Assembly: GCF_003668995.1 (NCBI RefSeq)
Contig: NZ_CP033068.1
Span: 4,588,001-4,652,000, forward strand
Reading direction: 5' to 3'
Source: Flavobacterium sp. 140616W15
Lineage (GTDB): Bacteria; Bacteroidota; Bacteroidia; Flavobacteriales; Flavobacteriaceae
DNA length: 64,000 nt
The notes under the pieces were generated by a model. That model did not search any database, was not told the origin of the DNA, and saw only the letters and a program-made list of their open reading frames with translations. Made by a program: the position numbers and the translations under genes. Positions within the stretch are counted from its first letter, which is position 1. The number at the start of each line of letters is the position of its first letter. Positions 16,560 to 25,797 of the stretch are shown here, piece by piece.

Positions 16560-17150
16560 TTATTTAGTTTTAAGACCTAATTCTTTAATTTTATTCTCAA
16601 GTGTTCGTTTTTTCAACAAATAATCTTTTGGTGTGATAATGTTTCTATTAGCATTCAGCTCTTTAAGTTGTTTATGAAGTTCAATTAGCTGTTTATCCTC
16701 TTCAATAAGCTCTATTTCAGGATAAAGAATATCTAGTTCATCTTCAATATTAATTGTTTTGCTAAGTACTTCATTTAATGTCTTTCCAATAATAATAGAA
16801 CTTTCGTATTCCAAAACACCTGCACTTATAGCTACAAGACTAATGTTTGCGGGATTTCTAAAGTCGTAGGCATAAAATATTCCACCACCATTAAAAGCAA
16901 TAGGCATAAGATGAGGTGTGTATTTATCAAATTGATATTCATAATAAAAATCACTTATTTCGTATAAAGAGAAATAGCCAAATTCTCTGTCTCCATTAAT
17001 TATTCCACCTCCATTAGAGTACTGTAATAATTCTTGTAATTCAGTTGGTAAGAAAAATTCAACAGGAAGTTTTTTATTCCAAATCTGCTCTGGGTTTGTT
17101 TCTGTAAATCCTTTTTGTTTATCAAAAAAAGTATAGTTGTCGTACCACAT
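16560..17150 (-). CDS. SMI1/KNR4 (SUKH) family protein
   Basis: I place the start at 17150 (MWYDNYTFF) to avoid overlapping the upstream gene; a Met at 17174 would add eight residues and overlap it by 20 bases. The SUKH fold shows in LPTELQELLQYSNGGGIIN, the FSLYEI strand, LMPIAFNGGGIFYAYDF and an AGVLEYESSIIIGKTLNEVL end (about 30-145); the tail is charged and coiled. SUKH proteins are the commonest immunity proteins against polymorphic nuclease toxins and also occur in other signalling roles. No toxin gene lies in the window. Confidence 0.85.
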   Translation of the reverse strand: MWYDNYTFFDKQKGFTETNPEQIWNKKLPVEFFLPTELQELLQYSNGGGIINGDREFGYFSLYEISDFYYEYQFDKYTPHLMPIAFNGGGIFYAYDFRNPANISLVAISAGVLEYESSIIIGKTLNEVLSKTINIEDELDILYPEIELIEEDKQLIELHKQLKELNANRNIITPKDYLLKKRTLENKIKELGLKTK

Positions 17151-17154
17151 AGTT

Positions 17155-17613
17155 TTAAGATTTATTAATTTCATTTAAATCTACTTTTACACGAAGTTCT
17201 CCTGAATCTTGGTCAACATAACAATATGGAATGTTAGGGCCCAAGCCACGAAAAGGGCCGTCTTTGTGATTAGGAAAAGCTGAATATCTTCCGCAGCATT
17301 CTAATGTTATATAGCTAAAATCAGAATCACAACTACTAACTTGAACATTAATCCATTGTGGGACTTTACCATTTCGCCATAAATAATCAATTGCAGTTTT
17401 TTCTGTTGCTGGATTGATTAAACTTGATTCATCAATCATATCATCAGGATAAATTTCTTCATCCTCTTCTAATTCATTCCCATCATATGAACAATTGGTT
17501 TTAATTATGAATTTATAATTGAGCGGTAATTTGTTTACTACCATTTCCTGTGTAAAAACAATAAGACCATCAAGGGCTTTTTTTAAACTGATTTTAAAAT
17601 CTTCTTTTGTCAT
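17155..17613 (-). CDS. Uncharacterised small acidic protein
   Basis: The 152-residue cytosolic protein has no recognised family. It is acidic (GNELEEDEEIYPDDMIDES, about 45-63) and has paired cysteines (SSCDSDFSYITLECCGRYS, about 99-117) and a GPFRGLGPNIPYC segment. Start and stop sit tightly between the SUKH gene and the WG-repeat gene, which supports a real coding gene in the same unit. It may be an immunity-type protein by context; no function is assigned. Confidence 0.6.
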   Translation of the reverse strand: MTKEDFKISLKKALDGLIVFTQEMVVNKLPLNYKFIIKTNCSYDGNELEEDEEIYPDDMIDESSLINPATEKTAIDYLWRNGKVPQWINVQVSSCDSDFSYITLECCGRYSAFPNHKDGPFRGLGPNIPYCYVDQDSGELRVKVDLNEINKS

Positions 17614-17645
17614 AATTTATATTCTGAGAAGAAATAATTCAAAAA

Positions 17646-18743
17646 CTATTTAAGTTTTCCTTTACGTATAGAAACACTTATTAATTGATATCCATTTTGG
17701 GTTCTTAAAAATTCAAAATGATCCTGCGTAGAATCTTTTTTATCACGGTGATTAATAATAATATTTTTCATTGGATATTTCCAGTCTTTGGATTCATTAC
17801 AATTATTAAAGTACTGATTGTATTTGTCTGCTTCGTAGATAAATTGATTTAGGCCATCTGTCGTAACAAAGTAATCACAAGTAGGATTGCTAAGTTCTAG
17901 CAATTTATCTTTTATGAGTTTGTAGTTTTTATTAATGAACTTAGTTTTTTGTTCATTTATCCAGCCATTTGGTTCTTTCCAATAGAAAACTTCTTCATAG
18001 GAATGTTTTAGTAAATTCTCTTTGGATAAATCTGTGAGTAAATTGTTTTTTAGCCACAATTTAAATTCTTTGTCATAATTTATAAACGAATAATATTGCC
18101 CGTCTACACCAAGAAAGTTTTCTCTTATTGGGTCTGAATTTGGTTCTTTTGTTTTTTGTAAGGAGTAAAAATTTAATTCATCGTTGTATTCAAAATTCTC
18201 AATTAATATTTTATTATTCGTATCAATAAGATGTTCTTTACCTCCGCTCCAGCTAAAATGATTACAGCCTCCTCCATGGGTGTCATTAATCTTCTCAGCA
18301 CCTTTCAGTACGATAATCATTCCGTTTCGTACCTTCGTTAGATTGTTGTATTCTGCAGGAATTGCAATTTCGCCCTCATTATTAAACATTCCCATCTTAT
18401 CCGTTTTAGGATCATTAAACCGAATAAAACCTTCGTTCTCACAATCAGGACCATTGTCGAATATATATAAACTATCTCGACCAACTATTTTACCAGATTT
18501 TGTTAGATAATAATTTTTCCAACTTTGATTTTCTTCTTCTTCAGAAACGGCAATGATATCATCAAATTTATTGGCAATTGTCATTCCCATAAATTTAGGT
18601 TCTATTTTTACAGCACCGTTTTTATCTTTAAACCCGACAAGTGTAGTGTCCTTATTCCAGAAGGAAACCCACGTGTTTTTGTTTTGTGCGGATAACGTAC
18701 AGCTTATAAAGAGAAATATATAAAGTAGGAAAATGCGTTTCAT
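17646..18743 (-). CDS. Exported WG-repeat-like protein
   Basis: The 365-residue protein starts with MKRIFLLYIFLFISCTLSAQ, an export signal; FISC could also be a weak lipobox. Degenerate WG/KWG-type repeats appear in VGFKDKNGAVKIEPKF (about 37-52), a partly matching segment near 75-100, and MGMFNNEGEIAIPAEY (about 117-132). The C-terminal half (about 200-365) is unlike any family I know. WG repeats are beta-propeller-like and of unknown role, common in Bacteroidota near polymorphic-toxin and immunity genes. It follows the disrupted gene at 18754 by 10 bases. Confidence 0.7.
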   Translation of the reverse strand: MKRIFLLYIFLFISCTLSAQNKNTWVSFWNKDTTLVGFKDKNGAVKIEPKFMGMTIANKFDDIIAVSEEEENQSWKNYYLTKSGKIVGRDSLYIFDNGPDCENEGFIRFNDPKTDKMGMFNNEGEIAIPAEYNNLTKVRNGMIIVLKGAEKINDTHGGGCNHFSWSGGKEHLIDTNNKILIENFEYNDELNFYSLQKTKEPNSDPIRENFLGVDGQYYSFINYDKEFKLWLKNNLLTDLSKENLLKHSYEEVFYWKEPNGWINEQKTKFINKNYKLIKDKLLELSNPTCDYFVTTDGLNQFIYEADKYNQYFNNCNESKDWKYPMKNIIINHRDKKDSTQDHFEFLRTQNGYQLISVSIRKGKLK

Positions 18744-18753
18744 TGCTGTTAGT

Positions 18754-19388
18754 CTATTTAAAATCGTATTCGTAATTTATTTCTTTTAAATCTTCTTCTA
18801 GTAATTCCCAATCTTCAATTTCATCTACAATAGACAAAACCATTTCTTTGGTTAATGTTTTACCTTGATAAATTTCGGTTACGGTTTTTAACGGAATTCC
18901 TGTTTCTTTATAAGATTCATCAAAGTACTCACTTGCCCAATTGATGTATGTTTGTGGATCGCCGTCAAAAATAGCGAGTAAGTCTTCCGAATTATCGTTG
19001 AAATCTTTAATTTCTCCAACTTCCCAATTTTTGGTTTCATTTGTCCATAAACAAAATGTTGTGCCGTTTGTGGCAACTGGTTCATCAAAAATAAATTGAT
19101 TGTAAATTTCGGGTAGATTTGTAGTTAAATGATTTTTTTGATTATGCTGAAATTCGTGTGCAAAACCATTAATTACACAATGGTTTTCAAGAAAAAGAAT
19201 ATCCATTAAATCTCCAGATCCATCTCTCATTCCAAAATATTCTTCATCTTCTGCCCATTTAGAGTTGTATAAATAATAGCGATATTCCCATTCTTGACAA
19301 ATAATAGCATCTAGAACAGCAATTGCTTTGCAGATATGTTGTAATGAATTTTATTGGGTAATAGTTTAAAGTCTTTTGTAGTAATCAT
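18754..19388 (-). pseudogene. Uncharacterised protein gene interrupted by a frameshift near its 5' end
   Basis: From Met at 19388 the frame reads MITTKDFKLLPNKIHYN and then stops; from about 19335 another frame continues without stops as ICKAIAVLDAIICQEWEYR and on through DGSGDLMDILFLENHCVING to 18754. One missing base in 19333-19340 would restore a 211-residue protein. The C-terminal part has FCLWTNETKNWEVGEI, DGDPQTYINWASEYFDE and an acidic end; no known family. An internal start at 19230 would give 158 residues if translated. It sits in the immunity-like string, 6 bases from the next upstream gene. Confidence 0.65.
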
Positions 19389-19394
19389 GTTCGT

Positions 19395-19679
19395 TTATAT
19401 TTTATCAGTTTCGAACTGAATTTCTTTAGCTTCGTCATAACAATCGGAGCATAGTATTTTAAAATCGGCTAGGGTTTCAAATGCTTCATTCCATTCTTCT
19501 CCATTATCGAGTAGCCATTGTTCACATGATCTGCACCAAGCAATTTGCGGAAGATCTTCTTCGGCTTCTGAATAGAAAAAACCAACTTTTTCTTTTTGGT
19601 CTATTGCCATTGCAAGATGAATACAGGTAAAAGACATATCTTTTGATCCATGCTGTTCACACATAACTTTTTCAATCAT
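19395..19679 (-). CDS. Small Cys-rich putative zinc-binding protein
   Basis: The 94-residue protein has cysteines spaced as in a treble-clef or zinc ribbon: MCEQHGSKDMSFTCIHL near the start, WCRSCEQWL in the middle and LCSDCYDEAKEI at the end. There is no signal peptide. I do not recognise the family. It is the first gene of the minus-strand string of small genes and probably carries the promoter in front of it. Its function is unknown. Confidence 0.6.
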   Translation of the reverse strand: MIEKVMCEQHGSKDMSFTCIHLAMAIDQKEKVGFFYSEAEEDLPQIAWCRSCEQWLLDNGEEWNEAFETLADFKILCSDCYDEAKEIQFETDKI

Positions 19680-20089
19680 ATTCTAATTGTAATTAATCTA
19701 GTCGGATTTATTTACATTATAAGTGGCTGAGGTTTTAAAATAGTCAAGTTCATTATGTTGAGATCATCAACTAATTCCGGATTTAATTTTAAAGCATTTT
19801 TTATCCTATATAATGTTTCATAGCTAATATATAAATATAATCTAGGAATTACCTCTTGAATGTAAAAAGAAAGGCCTTAAATTAATTTGAGCTTTTTATT
19901 TGCGTGAGGGATAGGAGCAAGCTACCAAAGTAGCGCGGATAGCCCGACAGTATTAAATTAAAGAGCCAATGAACGTAATCCTCATCGGCTCTTTTATTTA
20001 ATGGTGGCACGCCCAAATATTTTAGATTTCTGTCTTGATAGCTATCGGGATTAGATGTAGAAAAAGATATTCGATTTTATGATATTCTT
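19680..20089. other. Long intergenic region with a hairpin and a possible gene remnant
   Basis: In this 410-base gap the minus strand has an open stretch (19712-19876) of about 54 codons without a start, encoding residues such as RLYLYISYETLYRIKNALKL and PELVDDLNIMNL; it looks like a decayed gene end. At 19897-19950 is GCGTGAGGGATAGGAGC followed by GCGGATAGCCCGACAG, which looks like a dispersed flavobacterial sequence. The hairpin at 19960-19994 pairs AAAGAGCC-A-ATGA with TCAT-C-GGCTCTTT and could terminate on either strand. Confidence 0.5.
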
Positions 20090-22408
20090 TTAAGGATTGA
20101 GTGATAATCCGACACTAAAAAACAATCGCACTTTGTCAATAGTATTTATCCAGGAAGTATCAAAATGAATAGGACCTAAAATTGACTGATAAGAAATAGC
20201 GGCTCCTCCAGATATTACAAGACTAGGGTCAAAGCTATCATTCCATTTTCCTTTTGGACTAAATGCGTTGTCAATGTATTTATCAAAAGATTCAAATCCA
20301 ACAGTAGCAATATTAAAATGGGGAGTTAGGTAAATTTTCCCCATAAGGTTTATCTGAGAAGCTATTTTTAAGCCCATGTATTGTGAAACATTGAGCTCGT
20401 CTTCATGCAGGCCTGGAAATGAGAAACGATTACTACCAGAACTTGGTATAATTCCTCCTAAGAAATATTTTGAAGCATAACCAAAATCCGAAAAAAGGAT
20501 TTGATTGTCTTTAAGTCTATCCTCAAAAATAAAATAAGAATCAAAGCTAAAGATTCCGGTAATTTTCTTTTTTAAGAGGAGTCTTTTTTCAAAGCTGAAA
20601 CCAAATTTTGTATAACCATTAGTAGCACCAGATATGCTTGTTTGTTCGGGATCGTTAAAAGAGGTATAGACATCTGTTAACAATGATCGGGTTACATTCG
20701 CTTTTATAATTGTTCCATTTTCAGCAAAGAAGACTTTATCCATATCATTGTAGGAATAATGCATGTTTAATTCTATACTGTTTAAAGAATAATTCTTAAT
20801 ATCGATTGAGTTAGGGTTGTATTCTCTTTCGTATTTTGGTTTTAAATGGGAATATTGATAATGTAAACCATATCCAAAATAACTTTTCAGTGAATTTAAA
20901 TTTCTGTTGATCTCATTATTGAATTCTAAAGAATTATGGAGTACATTATCTGAAGCCTTACCGTTTAAATAAATCTCTTGTCTTAAAAAGGCTCCATAAA
21001 GTTCAGATGACCACCACCAATCTCGGTTTTTTCCAAAGTTTTTCTGAAAATTGATTCGTGCTTTTGGTTGTTCTGCAATATCGACTGTTACAAGAAGACG
21101 AGATGCTCTGGCAAGAACATTTCTTGCGGTGTAATTAAAAATGATTCCAACGCCACGGTAAGTGTCGTAATGTACTGAAGTATTCAGTTGGTTTTTGGCA
21201 CGTTCATGTCCAAATATAGTAACGCCTAGTTTGTTATCATCTTTGATGAAATAGCTATACGTAATCTCGTCAAAAAGATTGGTCCCCATTGCTCTGTTAA
21301 TGCCTGCTATTAAATCTTTGGTGGTATATTTTACATTAGTTTTGAGATTTATTCTTCCTAAAACCAAAGCAAGATTCTCCGGACTTATTCTTTTGTAAAC
21401 AATAGTATCAAGAACAAATTCTGCAGGAATGTTAGGTAATTCGTGAGTTCGTTGTGTGTACCCTTTTAATTTTTCAGATAATGCAATTAAAGCTGGAAGA
21501 TTTTCTACAGTTGCAATTTTACCATCTTTGTAGATTTCTTCGCTATCAGAAAAATCAGCCGTAGAGAAACGTAAGTTTGGTAGGTGATCTACTAAGATAT
21601 TGCAGAGTTTTCGGTTTGCTGGGTTCTTAATATTACTCGGAAACATACTGGTTTGAGTCAATATAGTTACAAGATTTTTCAGTTTGTCTATTGGTTGCAT
21701 TCCGCCTCCTACATCGCTTCCAATAATAATGTCCGCTCCCATTTGTTGAGCGATATCTGTAGGGAAATTATTTAATACTCCTCCATCAACTAACACCGTT
21801 TTTCCGTATGGCACAGGTTTAAAGATACCTGGTAAAGACATACTCGCTCTCATAGCATACGCTAAATTACCTTTGCTTAGAATAACCTCTTTTCCTTCGA
21901 CCAAATCGGTGGCCATGGCTCTAAAGGGTATGGGCAGGCTATCAAAATCTTTAATATTATAGACCGGATAGGTTAATTCTGAGAGGTATTCTCTTAAATT
22001 TTGATCATTTAAAAGTGAGCCTACGCTGTTTAGTTTTTTATCTTTAATTCCTATTCCAACTAAATATCTCTGGAATTCTCTTTTTTCCTCTACGCTAGCA
22101 GATGCTAACGATTGGCCTCCGCCAAGTAGTTTATCCCAATTAATATCTCGGGTTAATTTTTCGATACTATCACCAGAATATCCCATCGAATACAAACCTC
22201 CAATAATGCTTCCCATACTATTTCCAACAATAAGATCAGGAACGATGTGTAAAGAGTCTAGTTTTTGTAGAAGCGGAATGTGTGCAATTCCTTTTGCGCC
22301 ACCACCACTTAAGACCAAAACGACTTTGGGTTTCTTTTCCTGAGCAAAAATAATTTGCGGGAGAGCAAGTAAAAATAAGAAGACGAATAAATAAGAAGTT
22401 TTTTTCAA
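20090..22408 (-). CDS. Patatin-like phospholipase with C-terminal outer-membrane beta-barrel (PlpD type)
   Basis: The 772-residue protein has a Sec signal (ending IIFAQ). The patatin domain (about 28-225) has the oxyanion loop SGGGAKGIAHIP, the nucleophile S64 in GNSMGS and the dyad Asp in LVDGGVLNNF. A POTRA-like segment follows (about 330-410) and a 16-strand-type barrel fills the rest, ending on an aromatic-alternating strand. Such proteins are type Vd-like: lipid hydrolysis with a barrel in the outer membrane. It stands alone. Confidence 0.9.
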   Translation of the reverse strand: MKKTSYLFVFLFLLALPQIIFAQEKKPKVVLVLSGGGAKGIAHIPLLQKLDSLHIVPDLIVGNSMGSIIGGLYSMGYSGDSIEKLTRDINWDKLLGGGQSLASASVEEKREFQRYLVGIGIKDKKLNSVGSLLNDQNLREYLSELTYPVYNIKDFDSLPIPFRAMATDLVEGKEVILSKGNLAYAMRASMSLPGIFKPVPYGKTVLVDGGVLNNFPTDIAQQMGADIIIGSDVGGGMQPIDKLKNLVTILTQTSMFPSNIKNPANRKLCNILVDHLPNLRFSTADFSDSEEIYKDGKIATVENLPALIALSEKLKGYTQRTHELPNIPAEFVLDTIVYKRISPENLALVLGRINLKTNVKYTTKDLIAGINRAMGTNLFDEITYSYFIKDDNKLGVTIFGHERAKNQLNTSVHYDTYRGVGIIFNYTARNVLARASRLLVTVDIAEQPKARINFQKNFGKNRDWWWSSELYGAFLRQEIYLNGKASDNVLHNSLEFNNEINRNLNSLKSYFGYGLHYQYSHLKPKYEREYNPNSIDIKNYSLNSIELNMHYSYNDMDKVFFAENGTIIKANVTRSLLTDVYTSFNDPEQTSISGATNGYTKFGFSFEKRLLLKKKITGIFSFDSYFIFEDRLKDNQILFSDFGYASKYFLGGIIPSSGSNRFSFPGLHEDELNVSQYMGLKIASQINLMGKIYLTPHFNIATVGFESFDKYIDNAFSPKGKWNDSFDPSLVISGGAAISYQSILGPIHFDTSWINTIDKVRLFFSVGLSLNP

Positions 22409-22531
22409 GAGTACAACGTTTATGTATTTGAGAAATTGAGACCTATTTTATAAAGGTATAATTTTTTTATAAGAAATGTTTTTGTGTATAAAAATAAACG
22501 ATTTACTTATTTTAAGAATATGGCCTAAAGT

Positions 22532-22559
22532 AAAAACCCTCGCATTGCTGCAAGGGTTT
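22532..22559 (-). terminator. Rho-independent terminator of ahcY
   Basis: Read on the minus strand, AAACCCT-TGC pairs with GC-AGGGTTT (one-base bulge) and is followed by a TTTTT run. It lies about 30 bases after the ahcY stop. Confidence 0.75.
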
Positions 22560-22589
22560 CAAATATGTAATAGATAAATCTAAAATTTA

Positions 22590-23906
22590 CTAGTATCTGT
22601 AGTATTCTGGTTTAAATGGACCTTCAACTGGAACACCAATATAAGCAGCTTGATCGTCACGTAAAGTTTCCAATTCAACTCCTAATTTAGCTAAGTGTAA
22701 AGCAGCAACTTTTTCATCTAAATGTTTAGGTAACATGTAAACGTCATTGTTATAAGCAGCACTGTTATTCCATAATTCCATTTGAGCTAAAGTTTGGTTT
22801 GTAAATGAGTTACTCATTACAAAACTTGGGTGACCTGTAGCACAACCAAGATTAACTAAACGACCTTCAGCAAGGATGATGATATCTTTTCCTGCAATAG
22901 TATATTTGTCAACTTGTGGTTTGATTTCGATTTTAGATGCACCGTGGTTTTTGTTTAACCAAGCCATATCAATTTCGTTATCAAAGTGACCGATGTTACA
23001 AACAACAGTTTTATCTTTCATTTGCTCAAAGTGCTCACCAAGAACGATATCTTTATTTCCTGTAGTAGTAATGATGATATCAGCATTAGCAATTACAGTA
23101 TTTAATTTTTTAACTTCATAACCGTCCATTGCAGCTTGTAAAGCACAAATTGGGTCAATTTCAGTAACAGTTACAATAGATCCTGCACCTCTAAAAGAAG
23201 CAGCAGTTCCTTTTCCAACATCACCGTATCCACAAACGATAACTCTTTTTCCAGCTAACATTAAGTCAGTTGCACGACGTACAGCATCAACAGCAGATTC
23301 TTTACATCCGTATTTGTTATCAAATTTAGATTTAGTAACAGAGTCATTAATGTTAATTGCAGGCATTGGTAAAGTTCCCGCTTTTACTCTTTCGTAAAGT
23401 CTGTGAACACCAGTTGTAGTTTCTTCAGATAAACCTTTGATTCCAGGAACCAATTCTGGGAAACGGTCAATAACCATATTAGTTAAATCTCCACCATCAT
23501 CAAGAATCATGTTCAATGGTTTTCTATCTTCACCAAAGAATAAAGTTTGCTCAATACACCAGTCAAATGATTGCTCATCAAGACCTTTCCAAGCATAAAC
23601 CTGAATTCCAGCAGCAGCAATAGCAGCAGCAGCTTGATCTTGAGTAGAGAAAATGTTACAAGAAGACCAAGTAACCTCAGCACCAAGAGCAATTAAAGTT
23701 TCGATTAAAACTGCAGTTTGGATAGTCATATGCAGACATCCTGCAATACGAGCACCTTTAAGAGGTTGCTCATTTTTATATTCAGCACGAAGCGCCATTA
23801 AACCTGGCATCTCAGCTTCAGCTAGTTCAATTTCTTTTCTTCCCCAAGCCGCTAGAGAAATGTCTTTTACTTTGAAAGCCACAAAAGGCGTAGTTGTAGT
23901 ACTCAT
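22590..23906 (-). CDS. ahcY: S-adenosylhomocysteine hydrolase
   Basis: The 438-residue protein is of normal length for the family and hydrolyses S-adenosylhomocysteine to adenosine and homocysteine. It has the substrate region [16 protein letters not shown] with [15 protein letters not shown], the NAD-binding GxGxxG in [12 protein letters not shown], and the C-terminal [11 protein letters not shown] and PEYYRY end that completes the neighbouring NAD site. The start gives [17 protein letters not shown]. The codon use is notably more GC-balanced than its neighbours, consistent with high expression. Confidence 0.97.
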   Translation of the reverse strand: MSTTTTPFVAFKVKDISLAAWGRKEIELAEAEMPGLMALRAEYKNEQPLKGARIAGCLHMTIQTAVLIETLIALGAEVTWSSCNIFSTQDQAAAAIAAAGIQVYAWKGLDEQSFDWCIEQTLFFGEDRKPLNMILDDGGDLTNMVIDRFPELVPGIKGLSEETTTGVHRLYERVKAGTLPMPAININDSVTKSKFDNKYGCKESAVDAVRRATDLMLAGKRVIVCGYGDVGKGTAASFRGAGSIVTVTEIDPICALQAAMDGYEVKKLNTVIANADIIITTTGNKDIVLGEHFEQMKDKTVVCNIGHFDNEIDMAWLNKNHGASKIEIKPQVDKYTIAGKDIIILAEGRLVNLGCATGHPSFVMSNSFTNQTLAQMELWNNSAAYNNDVYMLPKHLDEKVAALHLAKLGVELETLRDDQAAYIGVPVEGPFKPEYYRY

Positions 23907-23937
23907 TTATAGTATATTTGTAATTGTAATTTTTTTG

Positions 23938-23945
23938 CAAATTTA
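23938..23945 (-). promoter_or_regulatory. Bacteroidota -7 box of ahcY
   Basis: The minus strand reads TAAATTTG, a full match to TAnnTTTG, 31 bases upstream of the ahcY start. No clear TTG at 17-23 bases further upstream was seen. Confidence 0.55.
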
Positions 23946-24232
23946 CGCAATAACTTTATAATTTAACTAATTTCTAAAAGATTTGTGAAATGTTTAATTG
24001 CTTAATCTTTTGAACATTAGCTAAATGATTTTTATTCGAAGCTATTTACTGCTGTTCACTATATCTATTGCGGCGAACCCCGCCACAATAGGATGCCGTT
24101 GCCATCAGGGCTAGAAAGATCAGATTTATTTAAATGGACTTTTATCGCTTAAGTGGTTTAAAAACATAATGTACATTTTAGTGTTTTTAATACCATGTAT
24201 AATTTATAATTAACAATTCATAATTAAAACGA
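23946..24232. other. Intergenic region between divergent ahcY and the phosphopantetheinyl transferase gene
   Basis: The only structured part is around 24067-24110: ATTGCGGCG-AACCC-CGCCACAAT (one mismatch) followed by GATGCCGTTGCCATCAGGGC, GC-richer than its surroundings and probably a dispersed intergenic element. No gene seen. Confidence 0.45.
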
Positions 24233-24865
24233 ATGCCTTTACATCAAACAATACAATTTAATCCCACAACACAAATTTTAGTTTGGAAGATAACCGAGTC
24301 TTTCGAAGAGTTGCTTGATAAAGTAGTTTTAAAAGAAAAAACGCAACTGAGGTTAAACGGAATGAAATCTCAAATGCATCAGCGTGCTTTTTTAAGTGTA
24401 CGTATGCTGATTCAGGAAATGGGTTTTACAGATCATGATTTACATTACGACGAATTCGGAAAGCCCTATTTAAGTTGTCATAATTATATTTCAATTACAC
24501 ATTCTCATAATTTTGCAGCAATCATAATCAGTGAAGAAACGGTAGGAATCGACATGGAATTGCAACGTGAAAAAATCCTCCGAATTGCCGATAAATTTGT
24601 CGATAAGGAATTCGAATATTTAAAACCAGATTTATTAGAAGAATACATAAAAAAACTTACAGTGATTTGGGGTGCAAAAGAAGCTATCTTTAAAATCCGA
24701 AACGAAAAAGGAATCAGTTTCAAAGATCATATTCGTGTGAATCCTTTCTCTTTGAATGAAAACAAAACCCAAGCTAGTCTTCATTTTGATGATTTAGTAA
24801 AGAATTTTAATGTGTATTACCAAGAAATTGAAGATTTTACTTTAGTGTATGCGTTTGAGAAATAG
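24233..24865 (+). CDS. 4'-phosphopantetheinyl transferase superfamily protein
   Basis: The 210-residue protein fits the Sfp/AcpS superfamily: VGIDMELQREKILRIADKF (Mg-binding Asp, about 104-122) and the WGAKEAIFKI motif (about 145-154). It transfers the phosphopantetheine arm of CoA to carrier proteins. There is no secondary-metabolism gene nearby; in flavobacteria such a gene near ahcY and the GGGP synthase gene is a plausible housekeeping setting, so acyl carrier protein may be the target. Target protein is inference. Confidence 0.88.
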   Translation: MPLHQTIQFNPTTQILVWKITESFEELLDKVVLKEKTQLRLNGMKSQMHQRAFLSVRMLIQEMGFTDHDLHYDEFGKPYLSCHNYISITHSHNFAAIIISEETVGIDMELQREKILRIADKFVDKEFEYLKPDLLEEYIKKLTVIWGAKEAIFKIRNEKGISFKDHIRVNPFSLNENKTQASLHFDDLVKNFNVYYQEIEDFTLVYAFEK

Positions 24866-24877
24866 TTTTTGTGGCAG

Positions 24878-24963
24878 TTTTTAGTCACAATATTAAACTT
24901 GAAACATTAAACTTGAAACAAAAAAACGGTAACAATTTTTAGTCACAATACTAAACTTGAAAC
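24878..24963. repeat. Short direct repeat, two copies 58 bases apart
   Basis: TTTTTAGTCACAATAyTAAA followed by CTTGAAAC occurs at 24878-24905 and 24936-24963 with one difference. Extra CTTGAAAC copies lie between and after. Fills most of the 183-base gap downstream of the phosphopantetheinyl transferase gene; no gene is present there. Confidence 0.7.
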
Positions 24964-25048
24964 TTGAAACAAAAATTAACAGTTACAACTTATAATAAAA
25001 TTTAGCGCCCCTTCTTATTTCCTTTGTGAAACTTCGCGTAACAATTCC

Positions 25049-25438
25049 CTATCCCTTCGGGCGATTTTCAAACATACTTAAATAAAGAAACGTACTCATT
25101 TTTCGGGCTCTTCGTTTAAGCGTATCTACATGTTCTCCTTCAAAAAGTTCATCTAGAGTTTCAAACCAAATATTTAGCCAAATCCCAAATTCATGCGATG
25201 ATATCTGATGGTTAAAATAAGCATCAACTTTATTATGTGCCTCAATGGGATTTCCTTTGTATTTTTTGCCACCAAATATATTGGTTTCCCAAAAATCAAT
25301 TAGCTTATCTAAGTGTTCATCCCAATCCTTAATCATATCATTAAAATAAAAGCCAATTTCAGTATTGGCTCTTATTTTTGTATAGAAAGTGTTTACCAGA
25401 AGCGAAATGTCTTCTCTGTTTTCTATTTGTTTTTTCAT
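25049..25438 (-). CDS. Group III truncated hemoglobin
   Basis: The 129-residue protein has the 2-on-2 globin pattern of group III: LVNTFYTKIRANTEIGFYF (helices A/B with the aromatic B10-CD1 pair), a short WETNIFGG region, the proximal His in ISSHEFGIWLNIWFETLDEL, and KRRARKMSTFL in helix H. Such proteins bind O2 or NO and are linked to nitrosative and microaerobic stress. It is two bases downstream of a small membrane protein gene, both under a predicted Crp/Fnr operator. Confidence 0.92.
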   Translation of the reverse strand: MKKQIENREDISLLVNTFYTKIRANTEIGFYFNDMIKDWDEHLDKLIDFWETNIFGGKKYKGNPIEAHNKVDAYFNHQISSHEFGIWLNIWFETLDELFEGEHVDTLKRRARKMSTFLYLSMFENRPKG

Positions 25439-25440
25439 AA

Positions 25441-25722
25441 CTAAATGTTATTTATAATAATGAACAAGATACTAAAAAAGACGCTTGTTATAATTAGGTT
25501 GAAAACCGTTTTATGGCTCATTTGTGCTAAAATAGAAGTATTAGCTATAATATTAGTAAATACAATTATACCTAGCTGGATCATTTGTGTTACCGATGTT
25601 CCATTAGCAAGAATAAACATTGCCGCAACAGCACCAAGACAGCTTTGTCCAATTATTGCCATAGTTGCAGAACCGATGTAACTTTTATTAAAATTTTCGA
25701 ATGTTGAGTTATAAAGTGTCAT
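25441..25722 (-). CDS. Small membrane protein, co-transcribed with truncated hemoglobin
   Basis: I start at 25722 (MTLYNSTFENFNKSYIGS) rather than the upstream in-frame Met at 25782, since that start would lie upstream of the predicted promoter and inside the operator. The 93-residue product has three predicted membrane helices (about 20-42, 48-66 and 74-92) and a GSATMAIIGQSCLGAVAAMF segment. I do not recognise the family. Its position between the regulator site and the hemoglobin gene suggests a role in NO or oxygen response, which is context only. Confidence 0.7.
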   Translation of the reverse strand: MTLYNSTFENFNKSYIGSATMAIIGQSCLGAVAAMFILANGTSVTQMIQLGIIVFTNIIANTSILAQMSHKTVFNLIITSVFFSILFIIINNI

Positions 25723-25742
25723 GATGTATAATTTTATAATAG

Positions 25743-25790
25743 CAAAATTACGTTCATCACTCCCTTCGTATTTATGATTCAAATCATAAA
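25743..25790 (-). promoter_or_regulatory. Predicted Crp/Fnr-type operator and -7 box of the hemoglobin operon
   Basis: A perfect 9-bp inverted repeat with a 2-base centre lies at 25771-25790; its core is TGAT-N4-ATCA, the Fnr/Crp half-site pair. On the minus strand TAATTTTG (TAnnTTTG) lies at 25743-25750. If transcription starts about four bases past the box, the palindrome centre is near -41, the class II activator position. The regulator gene ends 8 bases from the palindrome. There is no T run, so a terminator is unlikely. Confidence 0.65.
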
Positions 25791-25797
25791 GGAATAA

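Noticed and set aside
25771..25790. Terminator of the Crp/Fnr gene
   Set aside because: Arms of A/T-rich sequence with a 2-base loop and no T run; better explained as an operator.
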